From Platerodrilus igneus (Eukaryota > Arthropoda > Insecta > Coleoptera > Lycidae), in assembly GCA_036346225.1 (NCBI GenBank), contig JARFIW010001369.1:3042001-3106000 (forward strand): a stretch of 64,000 nucleotides of DNA, read 5' to 3'. Under the pieces are notes generated by a model that was given only the letters and a program-made list of their open reading frames with translations, searched no databases and had not been told where the DNA came from. Made by a program: the position numbers and the translations under genes. Shown here one piece after another: positions 10,990 through 21,999 of the stretch. Every line of letters starts with the position of its first letter. Position 1 is the first letter of the stretch.

Positions 10990-11945
10990 AAAAAGCACTC
11001 GTAACTTTCAAATTGCGGCAAATATCAAAGTGTTGGGGGATCTTGGTAGCCACAGGCTGCTTAACCCTCTTCACTGAATCTCGCTGAAATAAGGCAAAAG
11101 ATTAGAAAACAATAGAAGGGAACCGAGCTGTATATAGGCTCTGTGGGAATTTCAGGAAAAGGTGTAGGCTAACTCAGACTATCAATAAGTACAAGTACGT
11201 GTCCAACCAGTTTTGAGACGGAAAACCTAATGACAAAAAAATTAACGCAGATAAATCTCATGATTATTAAAAACAACTACTGGTTTGTGAAATATCTGCA
11301 ACTAATGTCGACTGTGCGAAAAGATATATTGAAAAAATATTAAATTGGTAATTGTTTAAGTGCTGGAGGAACTTGGCAACCACATGCTGCTTACCCCCCT
11401 TCACAATCACTAAATTTCGGAGAAATAGGGTAGATAATTGTAAAACAATAGAAGAGGATCGAACTGCATCTAACAAGAAAGAACAGCGCCTATGATGAAA
11501 GACAACAAACATATAAACAAGAAAAAAATTGTTGAAAGCATATGTGTGGAGCACAGCACAGTATGTCTATGAAATACGGGCAGTAGGAAAAGCAGACAGA
11601 AAAACTGTAGCAGCCTTTGGAGTGCTGCTTCAGATGTATGAGGATGATAGCATGGAAAGACAAAGTTAATAACAAATAGGTTATAGAAATAGTAGGGAAA
11701 CAAGGATATCTGTGGAAAAAAATAGGAGAAACAGAAAGGCAGAATACGTCCTAAGGCATTTTTGAGAAATATTATGAGATATATTTCAAGTAGAGACAGG
11801 AAAAAGGAGGTAGATGTAGACCTAGATCAGATAGAGAGATATGCAGACCGTGCAAATTTCAGGGAAATGAGTAGGTTGGTTCAGAATAGGAAACAATGAT
11901 GGTACGCGTCTAACCAGTTCCAGAACTGAAAACCTAATGATGATG
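10990..11945 (+). mobile_element. Composite block of LINE 3'-end fragments, copy 1
   Basis: This holds partial units found again at 18976-20045 and 48546-49815: a segment with CAGCCACAGGCTGCTTA, a segment with CTGTATATAGGCT and CCAACCAG, then a decayed LINE C-terminal coding segment (11465-11940) recognisable by its homology to the better copy at 18608-18970. It ends near CTAATGATGATGA, a short trinucleotide tail. The reading frames are destroyed. Confidence 0.65.
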
Positions 11946-12879
11946 AACTTTCAAATGATGGCAGTAATGATCCTAAATGATCAAGTAATTTAGCAATAGT
12001 TTGGATGTGTTGGTTTTAGCTGATTTTCTAGAGATCTCAAATATAATTTCTAACATGAGCTATCCTTTTTGTCAGCCTTCGGAATATGCAATTCCATACT
12101 TCCACTACTTCATTTAAGCACTGCGCTAAATACTATATAAAAATACATGCTTTGAAGCTCTTTTACAAATAGTAACTTGTATAAACTTTGTTCATCGTGT
12201 CGAATTATTTTTAACAAGTTAACATACAGGGTACCCGCTAATTAAAAGTACATAACAAAATTACAAATTCTTTGCATAAAAATATTGAGATTTGGTCAAA
12301 CTTACCTCGATCCAAAAGTTGATAATAACCGAGATACAGGATATCAAAGTTTTAATTTGTATTTCGTATTTTCTTAATAATTCAACAACAAGGCAACATA
12401 ACGGCACGAAATTAGGCATTTCGGAATTTTCTGAGGCGAGAAATTCAAATTAGTTTTTAGTTTGGATGCCACTTGCAGAGGGTGCCACGTACAGTACATT
12501 AAATCTCTTTCAAATAACCTAACTTTTTGTGTCACGGTGTATTAGCCAAAATGTTAAAGATTAGGTATTTATCATTTTTTTACGCAGAAAAGGGATAGCA
12601 TGTAAATGTCTCTGCAAGTCAGAGTTTTTCAGATATCTCCGTATCAATTATTCAGTACACCTTTTTAAATTCCCAAAAATAATTTTTTTAAGTAAGCTGA
12701 GACTAAATCGGATGCAACAACAAACGCTGCGCATTTAGTTATTGCCAAACTTTACTGGGGTTTGTTGACATTTTGCATGCTTTACATAGTTTTGAATAAT
12801 TTTTTCATAAGTACGAAATTCCTAGGCATAACCAGTTTCCTAGCAAAGAGCTGCGGAATATGGTATGCGTATATATATG

Positions 12880-14072
12880 GACAGGAAAAATTTAATGTAC
12901 GAAAGCCCTATCGAAGTATTTGGAAATGTATCCACAACGGAGGCAGTCAGATTTTAAGATTTTTAAGAATCCCTATGACCGACTGGGAGAAACAGGTACT
13001 TTCGTTCCAAAAGAGATTCTGCAGGACACTCTAAAACTATAACTACTGATCAAGAAGAAGAAATTCTGATCTGCGTAACTGAAAACATTCAATTAAGCAC
13101 AAGACACCTCCGCTGCGAGAATTGGTGTAGGCAAGTCGACCGTTTGTAAAATTCTTCACGAAGAGGGACTGTATCCATTTCACTTTACGCCAGTACGGAA
13201 CCTACTGCCAGCTAGACTGGCATTCGCTCATTTCTGACATATCCAGCACAATGCCGATCCCTTGTCTTTAAACGCAATATTATTTACAGATTGTAACGCT
13301 AAATTTTTTATAATATAATATTTAGAGCATATTCAGATTTATACGGGATTAAATTTCCCCCGAGGCGTCAATGCCCCTCAAATTATAATGTTAAAAGTTA
13401 CCCCGTGGATATCCTAGTCCCGGTGAGTCTTTCACCTCAGAAGGTGTGTTAAAATGTTCGTTATTTATTTATCCTATATCGACAACGCGCCGGTATTTTA
13501 TATATCGGTACGGGATAGGTAACGAAAGGAAAAATGATCCCATCGTCGACACTCGATAACTCTACCTAACATGTTCACACCCGAGGAAAGCTGGTAATAA
13601 TGTGCTGCTTGTTTCGACGCTCGGCTCTCACGAACCATCATCTTACTCAAAGTTATGTTAATGTCCTCACGCTAAACTGTTAGACACAGCTGCATTTTTA
13701 AGCATGAGCAAATGTAATCTTTGCCTCCACACCACAAACAATAATTCAATGTCCGGACTTACGTGAGAACCATATCTTTGTGTGATTTACATGTGACGCT
13801 TATATTAAACATAATAGTAATGAAGAATTTCTCCATGCGGGATTTAAAAATCCCCCAAATTTAAATGGTACAATAAAAATGTGAAGCCTTTTTAAAAAAG
13901 GGCAACAACATAAAGCAACGCTTAAACTTAGAAGTATTTTCAGCTTTGGGTATAAACATGTGTGGGATTTGGAAAATGCGTATTTAGTAACCGAACGTTA
14001 TTTCCAACATGAATTAAAAATTAACGTTTGGAGTGGCATTATTGTTATATGCGCAGTAGGTCATAGAGATTA
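12880..14072 (+). pseudogene. Transposase relic (Tc1/mariner-like), interrupted by an insertion
   Basis: Translation in shifting frames gives an N-terminal helix-turn-helix region (KYLEMYPQRRQSDFKIFKN, then RLGETGTFVPKE), a second HTH-like segment with ITTDQEEEIL and VTENIQLSTR, then LFTDCNAKL with the first catalytic Asp, and after the 613-bp insert HVWDLENAYLVTERYFQHEL and INVWSGII. The same modules occur in insect transposases containing an N-terminal domain of the DUF4817 type. The region with the second and third catalytic Asp is missing. Multiple frameshifts and stops are present. Confidence 0.65.
13304..13916. mobile_element. 613-bp insertion of unknown type inside the transposase relic
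   Basis: It lies between AACGCTAAA (13295-13303) and AACGCTTAAA (13917-13926), which look like a slightly decayed target duplication; removing it rejoins the transposase reading frame at NAK/LRSIF. Near its ends are GGGATTAAATTTCCCC (about 13348) and GGGATTTAAAAATCCCCC (about 13840), both palindromic. No coding capacity is seen. A solo LTR or a MITE are both possible. Confidence 0.5.
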
Positions 14073-14772
14073 TTGAAAATCTTAAAATCTGGTTGTCTTC
14101 GCTGTGGATTTATTTCCAAATATTTTCAATGAGCCCTTCGTCCATTACATTTTCTCTGTGCGTATATACATACCATCTCTTCGTTAGAAAACTTGTTATG
14201 CCTGAACATTTCGTACTTACGAAAAAATCTTTCAAAAACTATGTAAAACACCCAAAATGTCAACAAAGCACAGCAAAGTTTGACATTAACTAAATGTGTA
14301 GCGTTTGTTATTGCATCTGATTTAGTCACAGCCTACTTTAAAAAAAACTGCTTTCGGGAATTTAAAAGGTGTACTGAATAATTGATACAGAAATATCTGG
14401 AAAACCGTCACTCGGATACATCTACAAAGTATACCTTTTTTACGTAAAAAAGGTGGAAAATATATAATCTTTAATATTTAGGCTAATACACCGTAACACA
14501 AAAAGTTAGGTCATTTATCCAGCGTAAGTGTCGCTCTCTGCAAGTGGTATCCAACAAGAAATAATTTGAATATCTCGCCTCAGAAAACCCCAAAATGCCT
14601 AATTTGGTGCCGTTATATAGCCATGTTGATGAATTACTAGAGAATACCAAATGCAAATTAAAATTTTCAAAACCCTATAACTGAGATCAGTTATTATTAA
14701 CTTTTGGACTGTGGTACGTTTGGCCAAATCTCAATATTGTTACCCATGCAATCTGCAGTTTTGCTGCGCACC
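14056..14772 (-). pseudogene. Second transposase relic, N-terminal part only (inverted copy)
   Basis: Reading the - strand gives KYLEINPQRRQPDFKIFNN, equivalent to the N-terminal HTH of the neighbouring + strand copy, preceded by the same 5' leader. It stops at about 14056. Two independently decayed members of the same family therefore point at each other. Confidence 0.6.
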
Positions 14773-15064
14773 ATTAATTAGGATGGCTCCATGGCTTAGA
14801 TGATTAGTGTGTAACTACTCAGTCTAAGGCTCCGAATTCGATTTTCGACACGGATCGCTTGAAAAATGTTAGGCGAGCATTTTTTACAAAAATGCGTCTT
14901 CGTTCGGATGAGAGGTTCCGGGTATGTGTGTTGTCACTCACGCAGTTTAAAGATCTGGGAAGAGTTCCAAAATTAAAAAATTTCCAGGTAAAAAAACTCG
15001 CCTCCTGGGCCAATGTAGTACCTTCGGGTGGAGTATTAGAAAAAATCAAATGTAGTATGTACCG
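14773..15064 (+). mobile_element. tRNA-derived SINE, copy 2, nested in a transposon end
   Basis: The A-box-like TGGCTTAGATGATTAG, B-box-like CCGAATTCGATTTTCGACAC and the family body (GCTTGAAAAATGTTAGGCGA, TTCGTTCGGATGAGAGG, CTGGGCCAATGTAGTACC) are all present. TAATTAG lies at both flanks (about 14765 and 15066), a likely target duplication, and the flanks rejoin into the right end of the surrounding transposon. Confidence 0.75.
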
Positions 15065-15088
15065 ATAATTAGCTGACATCCTGTATAG

Positions 15089-16500
15089 CCAATAACCTAG
15101 TAAATTGCTAATCTAGCTTTCACGAAATCTACTCAATAGCACATTTACCTTGAGTATACATTCTACACAGTAATAGAAAAAAGCAATTTAGATTAACCAC
15201 ACGAAGAGAGCTACCACAACCAAGGCGGCCATAGCATATATTCAAAGGAAAACATCTTTTTTTTTAAATCAAGTTTTTCTGATAACCTTTCTGACTGAAT
15301 TTAGACATTGCCATTTTGAACATAATAATGAAGTTGATATTTCGCATACTTTTGTAACGGGTTTTTATCCAAAAAATGACTCCCAACTAAGCCGAAATGT
15401 AACTTTTGGAAAAGGCAATTTGCCACTATACGTTTTGACTTAATTAAGGCGAGTCTGCTCGTTCAGAAGTATTATTTTTTTATTTACTACTTTCTGTAAG
15501 ATACCTCTTGCCAAAACTAGATGCGTGAGTCAACACATTCAGATCTAGTGAGCACACATCTTGTTCGAATGATGTCCCAACGAAAGTACAGAAAACGCTA
15601 ACATTATCATTATACGAGTATACTTAAAAACAGTTCAAATTTAGAGAACGTACTGGTAGTTATGACTATGATCGTAAAACCCTCCGACAATTTCAACTTT
15701 CTGACTTCTTTCTCATAGGTTTTCCAAAAAGCGAACATTATCAATTCCTTAAATATACTAGCAATAATTGCAGTTTTATTTAAAATACACCATACAAGGT
15801 TTACATTATTATAAACTCTGAATAATAAAAATATAGAGTACATAAATCTCTAGGTTTCTTCTCCATTCTTCCAAGGCTAGAAATGCCTATACTTAAATTA
15901 GAGAACAATATTCCAGTCGAATTTTTAATTTTAAACAATTATTTTAGTAACCTAACGTTTCACTTTACGCTTATTCAGAGGATGTACATTTCTTAGGATC
16001 TAAATATAAAATCGTCAAGTTGCAATACTTTTCGAACAACCGGTTTTAATTAATGTGTCCAAGTACAAGTTAAACGGTTACAGGTTCGAATCCTGGAAGA
16101 GATCCTATATTTTCCTATTTTAATTAGTATCTCCATTTGACATGACCGTTTAGGCTTTTCCTAAAATCGTAAGTTATTTCAACTTATTAACTAATATCGT
16201 AGCAATAAAGATCAACTCGACTTCTGCAGTTGATTCTTAAGATTACAACATTAGCAATCGTTCCGAATGAACCTATACCTTGACGAAGTTCTAGATTACT
16301 AGAACGGTTGGAAAAGCTTGAATGTTCCAATGAACTAAAGAGCCGAACCAAAGGTTTTACTAAATTGGTGGGGTCTTTGGTGAGGAACAAGATTAAAACA
16401 GAACCCCGAAAGAGGGCAGGAGCTCCTTAAGTACTTAGAGTGGCAGAGACCATACGGATCATTTCCCAGTACACAGCGTACTTAAATTGTTATAAACATG
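15089..16500. other. Unrecognised spacer with a tRNA-like B-box patch
   Basis: No gene is recognised. At 16078-16104, ACAGGTTCGAATCCTGGA is a good tRNA T-arm/B-box match, but no acceptor stem, A-box or cloverleaf can be built around it, so it is probably an old SINE or tRNA-derived fragment. Confidence 0.35.
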
Positions 16501-16637
16501 ATGGCATTCTATGGGATAAAAGATTCCGGTGTTTAAATAGTCCCCATTCCGATCTCCGGGCGGGGACTACTTCGGAGGATGCGATTGGGAAGTTCAGAAT
16601 AAGAATTGGGAACATTTTGCGAGTCGGATAGTGGAAT

Positions 16638-17160
16638 GTTCGAAGTATGAAGCAAGTACGTAAGCCAAAAAACTTAAAAATTGAAATGGATAGGTTAGAA
16701 CTAGACATAGCAGGGATCAGCGAAGTTCGGTGTCCGGAAGCGGGAGATTTTTGGAGTGGAGAGGGTAATTCATACTGAAGCAGAGGAAGGAAATTTGGGT
16801 GTGGGAATAGTTATGCGAAAAAAGATAGGACACTGTAGAAAATTACTTACAAAGGAATGAAATAGTACTCATGGTTAGATTAGATTCTAAACCGGTAAGT
16901 ACAGTAATAATACATGTATACATGCCCATCTCTAGCTACAGTGACGAAGAGGTAGAAGCCATTTACAAAAATATCGAAAATATACTAAGATACGTAAAAG
17001 GACATGAAAGTTAATAATTACAGGGGATTTTAATGCAGTGGTAGATGAGGGTAGGGAAGTAGCGCTAGTAGATTTATTTGGTTTAGGCACGAGAAACGAG
17101 TGGGGAAATAGGCTGGTAGAATTTTGCGACAAGAACAATTTAATCATCACAAACACATTA
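16638..17160 (+). pseudogene. LINE APE endonuclease domain, broken
   Basis: The domain starts with WNVRSMKQV (equivalent to the TWNVRSL start of the family), then RLELDIAGISEVR with the catalytic Glu, FWSGE, DSKPVSTVIIHVYMPISSYS, and LIITGDFNAVVDEGREVALV with the GDFNA catalytic block, followed by NLIITNTLFQ. Frameshifts lie near 16855 and 17010. The enzyme nicks target DNA for target-primed reverse transcription in intact members. Confidence 0.8.
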
Positions 17161-17295
17161 TTTCAATATCATGTTAGAAGACGATATACGTGAAAAATGC
17201 CAGAAGATATCCACGAAAGATTTGAAAAAAGTCAAATGAATTGCTGAAAGATGTCGGGAAAAATTCTGATAATAAGGAAGTAGAAACAGAATGAA

Positions 17296-18460
17296 ATGAC
17301 ATTAATCCAGTTTAGACAGAGCGGCCAGAGATATTCGGAGTATACACAAGACGAAAATAAGAAACCATGGATAACAAAAGATATCCCGAATTTAATAGAA
17401 GAAAGACGAAAGTACAAAAATAGATCAGTTGAAACAGGAAAACAGAGATACAAAGCCATAAAATGGGAAACTATTCGCAAATGCAGGAAAGCTAAAGAAC
17501 AATGGATTGATGAAAAGTGCAAAGAAGTACAAACTAAGATGGAAATAGGACAGACAGAAAAAGCATACAAACTAATTAGACTGAATTTTAGGGATATAAA
17601 ACCATATACCAAAACTATAAAGGATGCGGGAGGAAACGTCATTATAGAAAATGTAGAGAAAGTGGTTAGATGGCAAGAATAAACAGAGAATTTATATGCA
17701 GAAAGGAATTAACAGCATTAGAACAGGAATCTGACACTGAAAATGATGACTTGGAATATCATATACTTAGAGATGAGTTTGAATTAGCATTAAAGCGTCT
17801 GAAAAATGGTAAGGACAGAACGTCTCTTCCAACTTATAAGTTATATGTATGATACAAGTGAGATATCCAAAGATTTCAAACGTAACATCATAGTCACTAT
17901 ACCAAAAAAAAGAGGCTCGGGTAGATGTGAAAATTTAATTTTCGAACAATAAGTTTGACAGCACACGACAAAAATATTAACTACAATTGTACAAAGACGA
18001 ATGGAAAAACGAGCTAAAGAAATACTAGAAGAAGATCAATTTGGGTTTAGGCGAAACGTGGGAACACAGGAGGCTATTTTAGCTCTCAGGGTGATATTGG
18101 AGAAAAGAATAGAAAAAGAGGAAAGCGTGTATATAGGATTTGAAGATCTGGAAAAAGTATTCGACAATGTAAAATGGAAAACAATGTTTGTAGAACTCAA
18201 AAAAGTTGGAATGACTCTTAGGGATAGATGGATAGTACATAGCTTATACAAAGAGCAAACAGCGGTAATAGAATTAGAGCAAGAATGTAGAGAAGTAAAT
18301 ATTAGGAAAGGGGTAAGACAAGGATGTGTCCTAATCCCCATTAATTTTTAACTTGTACATTGAAGAGGCAATGAATACTGTCAAATGCAGGACGATATTT
18401 GGAATACTATGCAGGGACAAAAGATTGATATACTTAGATTTGCAGATGATATAGCACAAT
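17296..18460 (+). pseudogene. LINE reverse transcriptase, broken
   Basis: A linker region is open at 17296-17682 (PWITKDIPNLIEERRKYKNR). RT motifs follow: DQFGFRRNVGTQEAI, GFEDLEKVFDNVKWK (Asp of the first catalytic block), KGVRQGCVLIP, then a frameshift, then LYIEEAMN and ILRFADDIAQLTSS with the FADD catalytic pair. Breaks occur near 17680, 17850, 17940 and 18350. Confidence 0.8.
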
Positions 18461-18519
18461 TAACATCTAGCAAAGAAGTGTTAGAAGCTGCTCTTAATGA
18501 AATGGAATAAGTTCTAACA

Positions 18520-18970
18520 GAGAGATTCGGCTGCATCTGTACGACTGTGAGAGTGTGTAGTCTGGACAGTAGGAGAAGCGGACAAGAAAAAGGTAGGAGC
18601 CTTTGAAATGTGGTGCTACAGACATATGATGAAGATACCATGGACAGACAAAGTTAGGAACAAAAAGGTACCACAAATGGTAGGGAAAGAAAGAAATATG
18701 TGGAAAACAGTAAAAAATAGGAGAGATAAGATGATAGGTCATATACTGTGGCATGCGGGAATAGTGCGGAATATATTCGAAGCAAAGGTAGGAAAAAACG
18801 GAAGTAGAGGTAGACCTAGGTTAGACTATTGCACACAGATAGTGAAAGATGTAGGATGTGGGAATTTCAGGAAAATGTGTAGGCTAGCTCAGAATATAAA
18901 TCAATGGAGGTACGCAAACAACCCGTTCCAAGATGGAAAACTAATGACGAAAAAAAATAACTGCACTTAA
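18520..18970 (+). pseudogene. LINE C-terminal segment (nucleic-acid-binding tail)
   Basis: The open part (18608-18970) contains MWCYRHMMKIPWTDKV, KTVKNRRDKMIGHILWHAG, GRPRLDYCTQIVKDVGCGNF and MCRLAQNINQWRY, the tail found after the RT in many insect LINE proteins. Fragments of the same segment recur at 11465-11940, 19500-20045, 33726-34081 (-), 38376-38735 (-), 48100-48545 and 49340-49815. Confidence 0.75.
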
Positions 18971-18975
18971 ACATG

Positions 18976-20045
18976 ATGATTATTATAAGCAACTACAGGT
19001 ATTGGTTGTACAATATTCTCGAATAATGTTAATTGCGCGAAAGGATTTACTGGAAAACTATTAATTCGTCAAATGTCTGTTGAGGGGTCCTGGCAGCCAC
19101 AGGCTGCTTAACCTTCTTCACATACCACTGAATCTCTGTGAAATAGGGAATATAATTAGAAAACAATAGAAGGGGAACTGAGCTGTATATAGGCTGTTGT
19201 GGGAATTTCAGGGAATTGTGTAGGCTAGCTCAAAATATAAATAAGTGGAGGTACGTGTCCAACCAGTGTCAAGACGGAAAACCTAATGACGAAAAAATAA
19301 GTGCACTTAAATCTGATGATTATCATAAACAACTACAGATGTTGGTTGTGAAATATTTTCAACATGTTAATTGTGCGAAGAAATATATTGAAAAACTATT
19401 AATTCGGCAAATTTCAAGTGCTGTGGGAATTTGGCAGCCACAGGCTGCTTACCCCCATTCACATACCACTGACTCTCGGGTAAATAGGGTATATAATTGT
19501 AAAACATAAGAAGGAAACCGAACTACATCTAACAAGAAGGAACAGCGGCATAAGTTAGCGGCTATGTTCAAAGACAACAAACATAGAAACAAGAAGAAAA
19601 TTGTCGAAAGCAAAAGTGTGGAGCACAGCACAGTACATCTGAAATAGGGGCAGTAGGAAAAGTAGACAGAAAAAGATATAAGCCTTCTGGAATGTTGTGG
19701 TTCAGATGTATGAGGATGATAGCATGGACGAATAAAGTTAATAACAACTAGGTTATAGAAATAGTAGGAGAATAAAAATATATGTGGAAACCAAATTAAA
19801 AAATAGCAGAAATAAAAGGGCAGGAATATGTTCTAAGGCATTTTTGGGGAATAGTACGGGATATACTACACGCAGAGATGGGAAAAAAAGTAGAGGTAGA
19901 CCTAGATCAGACTATCGCACGCAGATAGTGATGGATGCAGACTGCAAATTTCAAGGAAATGTATAGGTTAGTTCAGAATAGGAAACATTGAGGGTACGCG
20001 GCTAACCAGTTCCAAGACTGAAGACCTAATGAAGATGATGATATT
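18976..20045 (+). mobile_element. Composite block of LINE 3'-end fragments, copy 2
   Basis: Two successive units of roughly 340-360 bp (about 18976-19330 and 19331-19500) share the blocks GGCAGCCACAGGCTGCTTA, CACATACCACTGA and ACTATTAATTCG, and are followed by a LINE C-terminal fragment (19500-20045) ending in ACCTAATGAAGATGATGA. The same order appears at 10990-11945 and 48546-49815, so the whole assembly appears to have moved or been copied as a unit. Confidence 0.6.
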
Positions 20046-20117
20046 AGCAAATACAATTAGTTTTTAAGATCAAATTATGGATTAGACTTGTACAGAGACT
20101 AGCGACTTAAAGGGAGA

Positions 20118-20215
20118 AAAACATAAGGTATTGGACATGATTCGAACCTGTACTCTTCCGATTTGAATTGGACGCTCTGTTTTTGCAACTGAGCCGCGAA
20201 AACTGGTAATTGAAT
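20118..20215 (-). repeat. tRNA-like head of an old SINE or tRNA-derived fragment
   Basis: On the - strand, CGGCTCAGTTGCAAAAACAG resembles an A-box region and ACAGGTTCGAATCATGTCC resembles a B-box/T-arm, about 45 bases apart. The acceptor stem does not pair and the anticodon region is unconvincing, so this is not called a tRNA gene. Confidence 0.45.
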
Positions 20216-20522
20216 CAGAAAAAGGGACACATCTAAATTGAGTGCGTAATCATTATATTAACATAATGTTTAATTGTACAAAATTGCAGAAAATTGACAC
20301 TGCCAGATATGTTTGACAAAAATACCAAACGTAATTGAAAGTAAGATGTTTAATTCTACAGCTACCCAAGACTAAAATAATTGCAGGGTATCATCAGTTA
20401 TATTTTCAAAACCTATTTTTCAAGTGCATTCGAGAAAAAACAAGTATTTCTAAACAGACCTGTTGAGTTTGAAATCAATCACAATATCTATACAAAAATT
20501 TAATGCACGCAAACAAACATGT

Positions 20523-20528
20523 TTTATT
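20523..20528 (-). terminator. Polyadenylation signal of the 20584 gene
   Basis: AATAAA on the - strand lies 55 bases after the stop codon, the same spacing as in the paralogous + strand gene. Confidence 0.6.
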
Positions 20529-20583
20529 ACACATTTAAATTACATACAACACATAAACATAAACTTTTTACAAAAGAAATTAT

Positions 20584-21304
20584 TTATAAGCCATATGTCA
20601 AATGTGGAGTTGGTGGTACCTCAGGAACCAAAGGCTTGACTACCTCGACTCTTTTGATAGGATGGAGTGGTAAATTATAATCGTAAGTTGTAAGTACGGG
20701 CTTAATTGGAATATCTATTTTTGGTGCACCATAAGGTAAATCTACTTTTGCAGAAGGAACGACTAAAGGACTTATTACTTCGGTATGAATGGGTGTCGGA
20801 AATACTTCTATCCGTTTAAGTGGATTAAAAAGGTTGTAGTGGTAATTCGTAGTTACCGATTTATGCGGGGCAATTATTGGATAATCAATTTTTGCCAAAT
20901 CGTACAGTGGAAAAACTCTGGGTGGCGTTATTAGCTTGTAATCGTAGTGAGTAGCAACATTGGGCGTTGGAAAAAGTTTAGCTTCAGGAACTCCATATGT
21001 AACTGGAATCGAATGTATCGTCCTTTCAAGTGGAAGAACCCTGGGTGGAGTTATTAATTTGTATTCGTAATGAGTATCAATTTTTGGTGTTGGCAAAAGT
21101 TTCACTTCTGGAACTCCATATGTTTGTTCAGGTATAAAGGGTGCAACAGGTACTTCCACCCTGGGAACTACAGGTGGGTAGGGACCATCACCGGCCGCAA
21201 ATGCCACAAAAATTCCAACAAAAAGTAATGTCTACAAAAATATCAATCACAGTCTTCATAAATAATTAATACAAAATAAAACTTACATATTGTGAAGCAC
21301 TCAT
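20584..21304 (-). CDS. Secreted Pro/Tyr/Val-rich repeat protein (cuticle-like), two exons
   Basis: Exon 1 is 21304-21287 and encodes MSASQY; a 55-bp intron (21286-21232, GTAAGT...TTTTTGTAG) follows in phase 0; exon 2 is 21231-20584. Joined, they give 221 residues starting with a signal peptide (MSASQYTLLFVGIFVAFAAG). Without exon 1 the longest open frame begins inside the signal peptide and would not be secreted. The mature part has repeats of the type TYGVPEVKLLPTPKIDTHYE followed by YKLITPPRV, and later blocks with YDYNLPLHPIKRVEVV. The end PPTPHLTYGL matches the gene at 7070-8709, so the two are paralogues. This copy has no lesion. A role in cuticle or another secreted matrix is inferred from composition; no chitin-binding R&R consensus is seen. 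Confidence 0.85.
21232..21286 (-). other. 55-bp intron of the 20584 gene
   Basis: GTAAGT at 21286-21281 and TTTTTGTAG ending at 21232 are both strong splice consensus sites. Removing it keeps the frame and completes a signal peptide. Confidence 0.8.
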
Positions 21305-21346
21305 GATGAAGACTAATGGAAGTTCTTCGGCAACAATTGCTGCTGT

Positions 21347-21381
21347 ACTGAAGTAACAGTTATCAATAAGTCGTTTATATA
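21347..21381 (-). promoter_or_regulatory. Core promoter (TATA box plus TCAGT initiator) of the 20584 gene
   Basis: On the - strand TATATAA (21381-21375) is followed by TTCAGTACAG, whose arthropod initiator TCAGT places +1 at the A at 21349, 32 bases from the TATA start. This gives a 45-nt 5' UTR before the ATG at 21304. Confidence 0.75.
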
Positions 21382-21999
21382 CCCCCAAATATTCAATTTA
21401 ATGTTTTCATTTCATCGAACAAGTTCACGTTTTTCTTAAAAGAATTTATCACATTTTGATTTGTTTTTTATGTATCGATCATTTATGTAAGAGGTACTTG
21501 TTTGAGGACGGATGTACATTCTCTTGCTCTTTAATTCATTAAATATGTAATCATTATCCAACCATAAAAAAGCGATAATCTAAGTTTTTAAACTTTATGA
21601 CAGAGAATTATAATCATGCGATCTAGAAGGTAATATACTTGCAATAGTAGCAGTAATTATTTAAACCAGATCGATTCAATTAAATTAAAACAGAAGATTC
21701 GTAAAACGTGCATTTCTTCTTGCTAACGTATTCAATTTGTTCTAAATCTGCTAATCGAAACCAATGTACGAAAACGAAGAAAATGCGTTCAGATATAAAA
21801 ACGTAACAAGAACTCAATATAACATCGAACTGTCTAAAATTACTTATCCAAGAGACTCAAAAGAAAATTGATTTGCAAATGTCTGTACCACCCACAGTTA
21901 TACTCGTGTGAAGTTGGCACCTCATTTTTTTGTACCGCAAGTTTTAACGGTACTTCTATTTGTACCTACATAGTTCTACAACTCCTGATGGATTCGATA
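21382..21999. other. Upstream region of the 20584 gene, no named elements
   Basis: AT-rich sequence between the promoter and the repeat array. Fragments resembling the array unit (GGTACTTCTATTTGTACC, GATTCGATAGCTC) appear from about 21950, so the array edge is diffuse. Confidence 0.4.

Larger units (their letters stand above)
12222..15088. mobile_element. Convergent pair of decayed Tc1/mariner-type elements (inverted arms about 740 bp)
   Basis: The left copy runs + from about 12226 and the right copy runs - from about 15085. Their first 740 or so bases (12230-12985 and 14770-14056) match as inverted repeats, sharing for example TTGACATTTTG, CGTAAGTACGAAAT-like and CTAACTTTTTGTG blocks. The outer ends are ATACAGGGTACCCGCTAATT and, on the right, AATTAGCTGACATCCTGTAT, so both resemble TA-flanked CAGG ends. 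The right copy is cut off after the transposase N-terminal coding region and abuts the transposase middle of the left copy at about 14055. A SINE is nested in the right end and a 613-bp insert in the left copy's transposase. Confidence 0.7.
16520..18975 (+). mobile_element. Decayed APE-type LINE (RTE/CR1-like), internally deleted
   Basis: An endonuclease, linker, RT and C-terminal segment lie in order on the + strand. The copy has lost the stretch between the FADD block of the RT and the C-terminal segment (junction near 18520); a relative at 47820-48200 retains part of the missing section. The start near 16520 is approximate. Its 3' end leads into repeated composite units. Confidence 0.8.

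Noticed and set aside
16078..16104. tRNA gene suggested by a good B-box
   Set aside because: No acceptor stem, A-box or anticodon arm can be formed around it.
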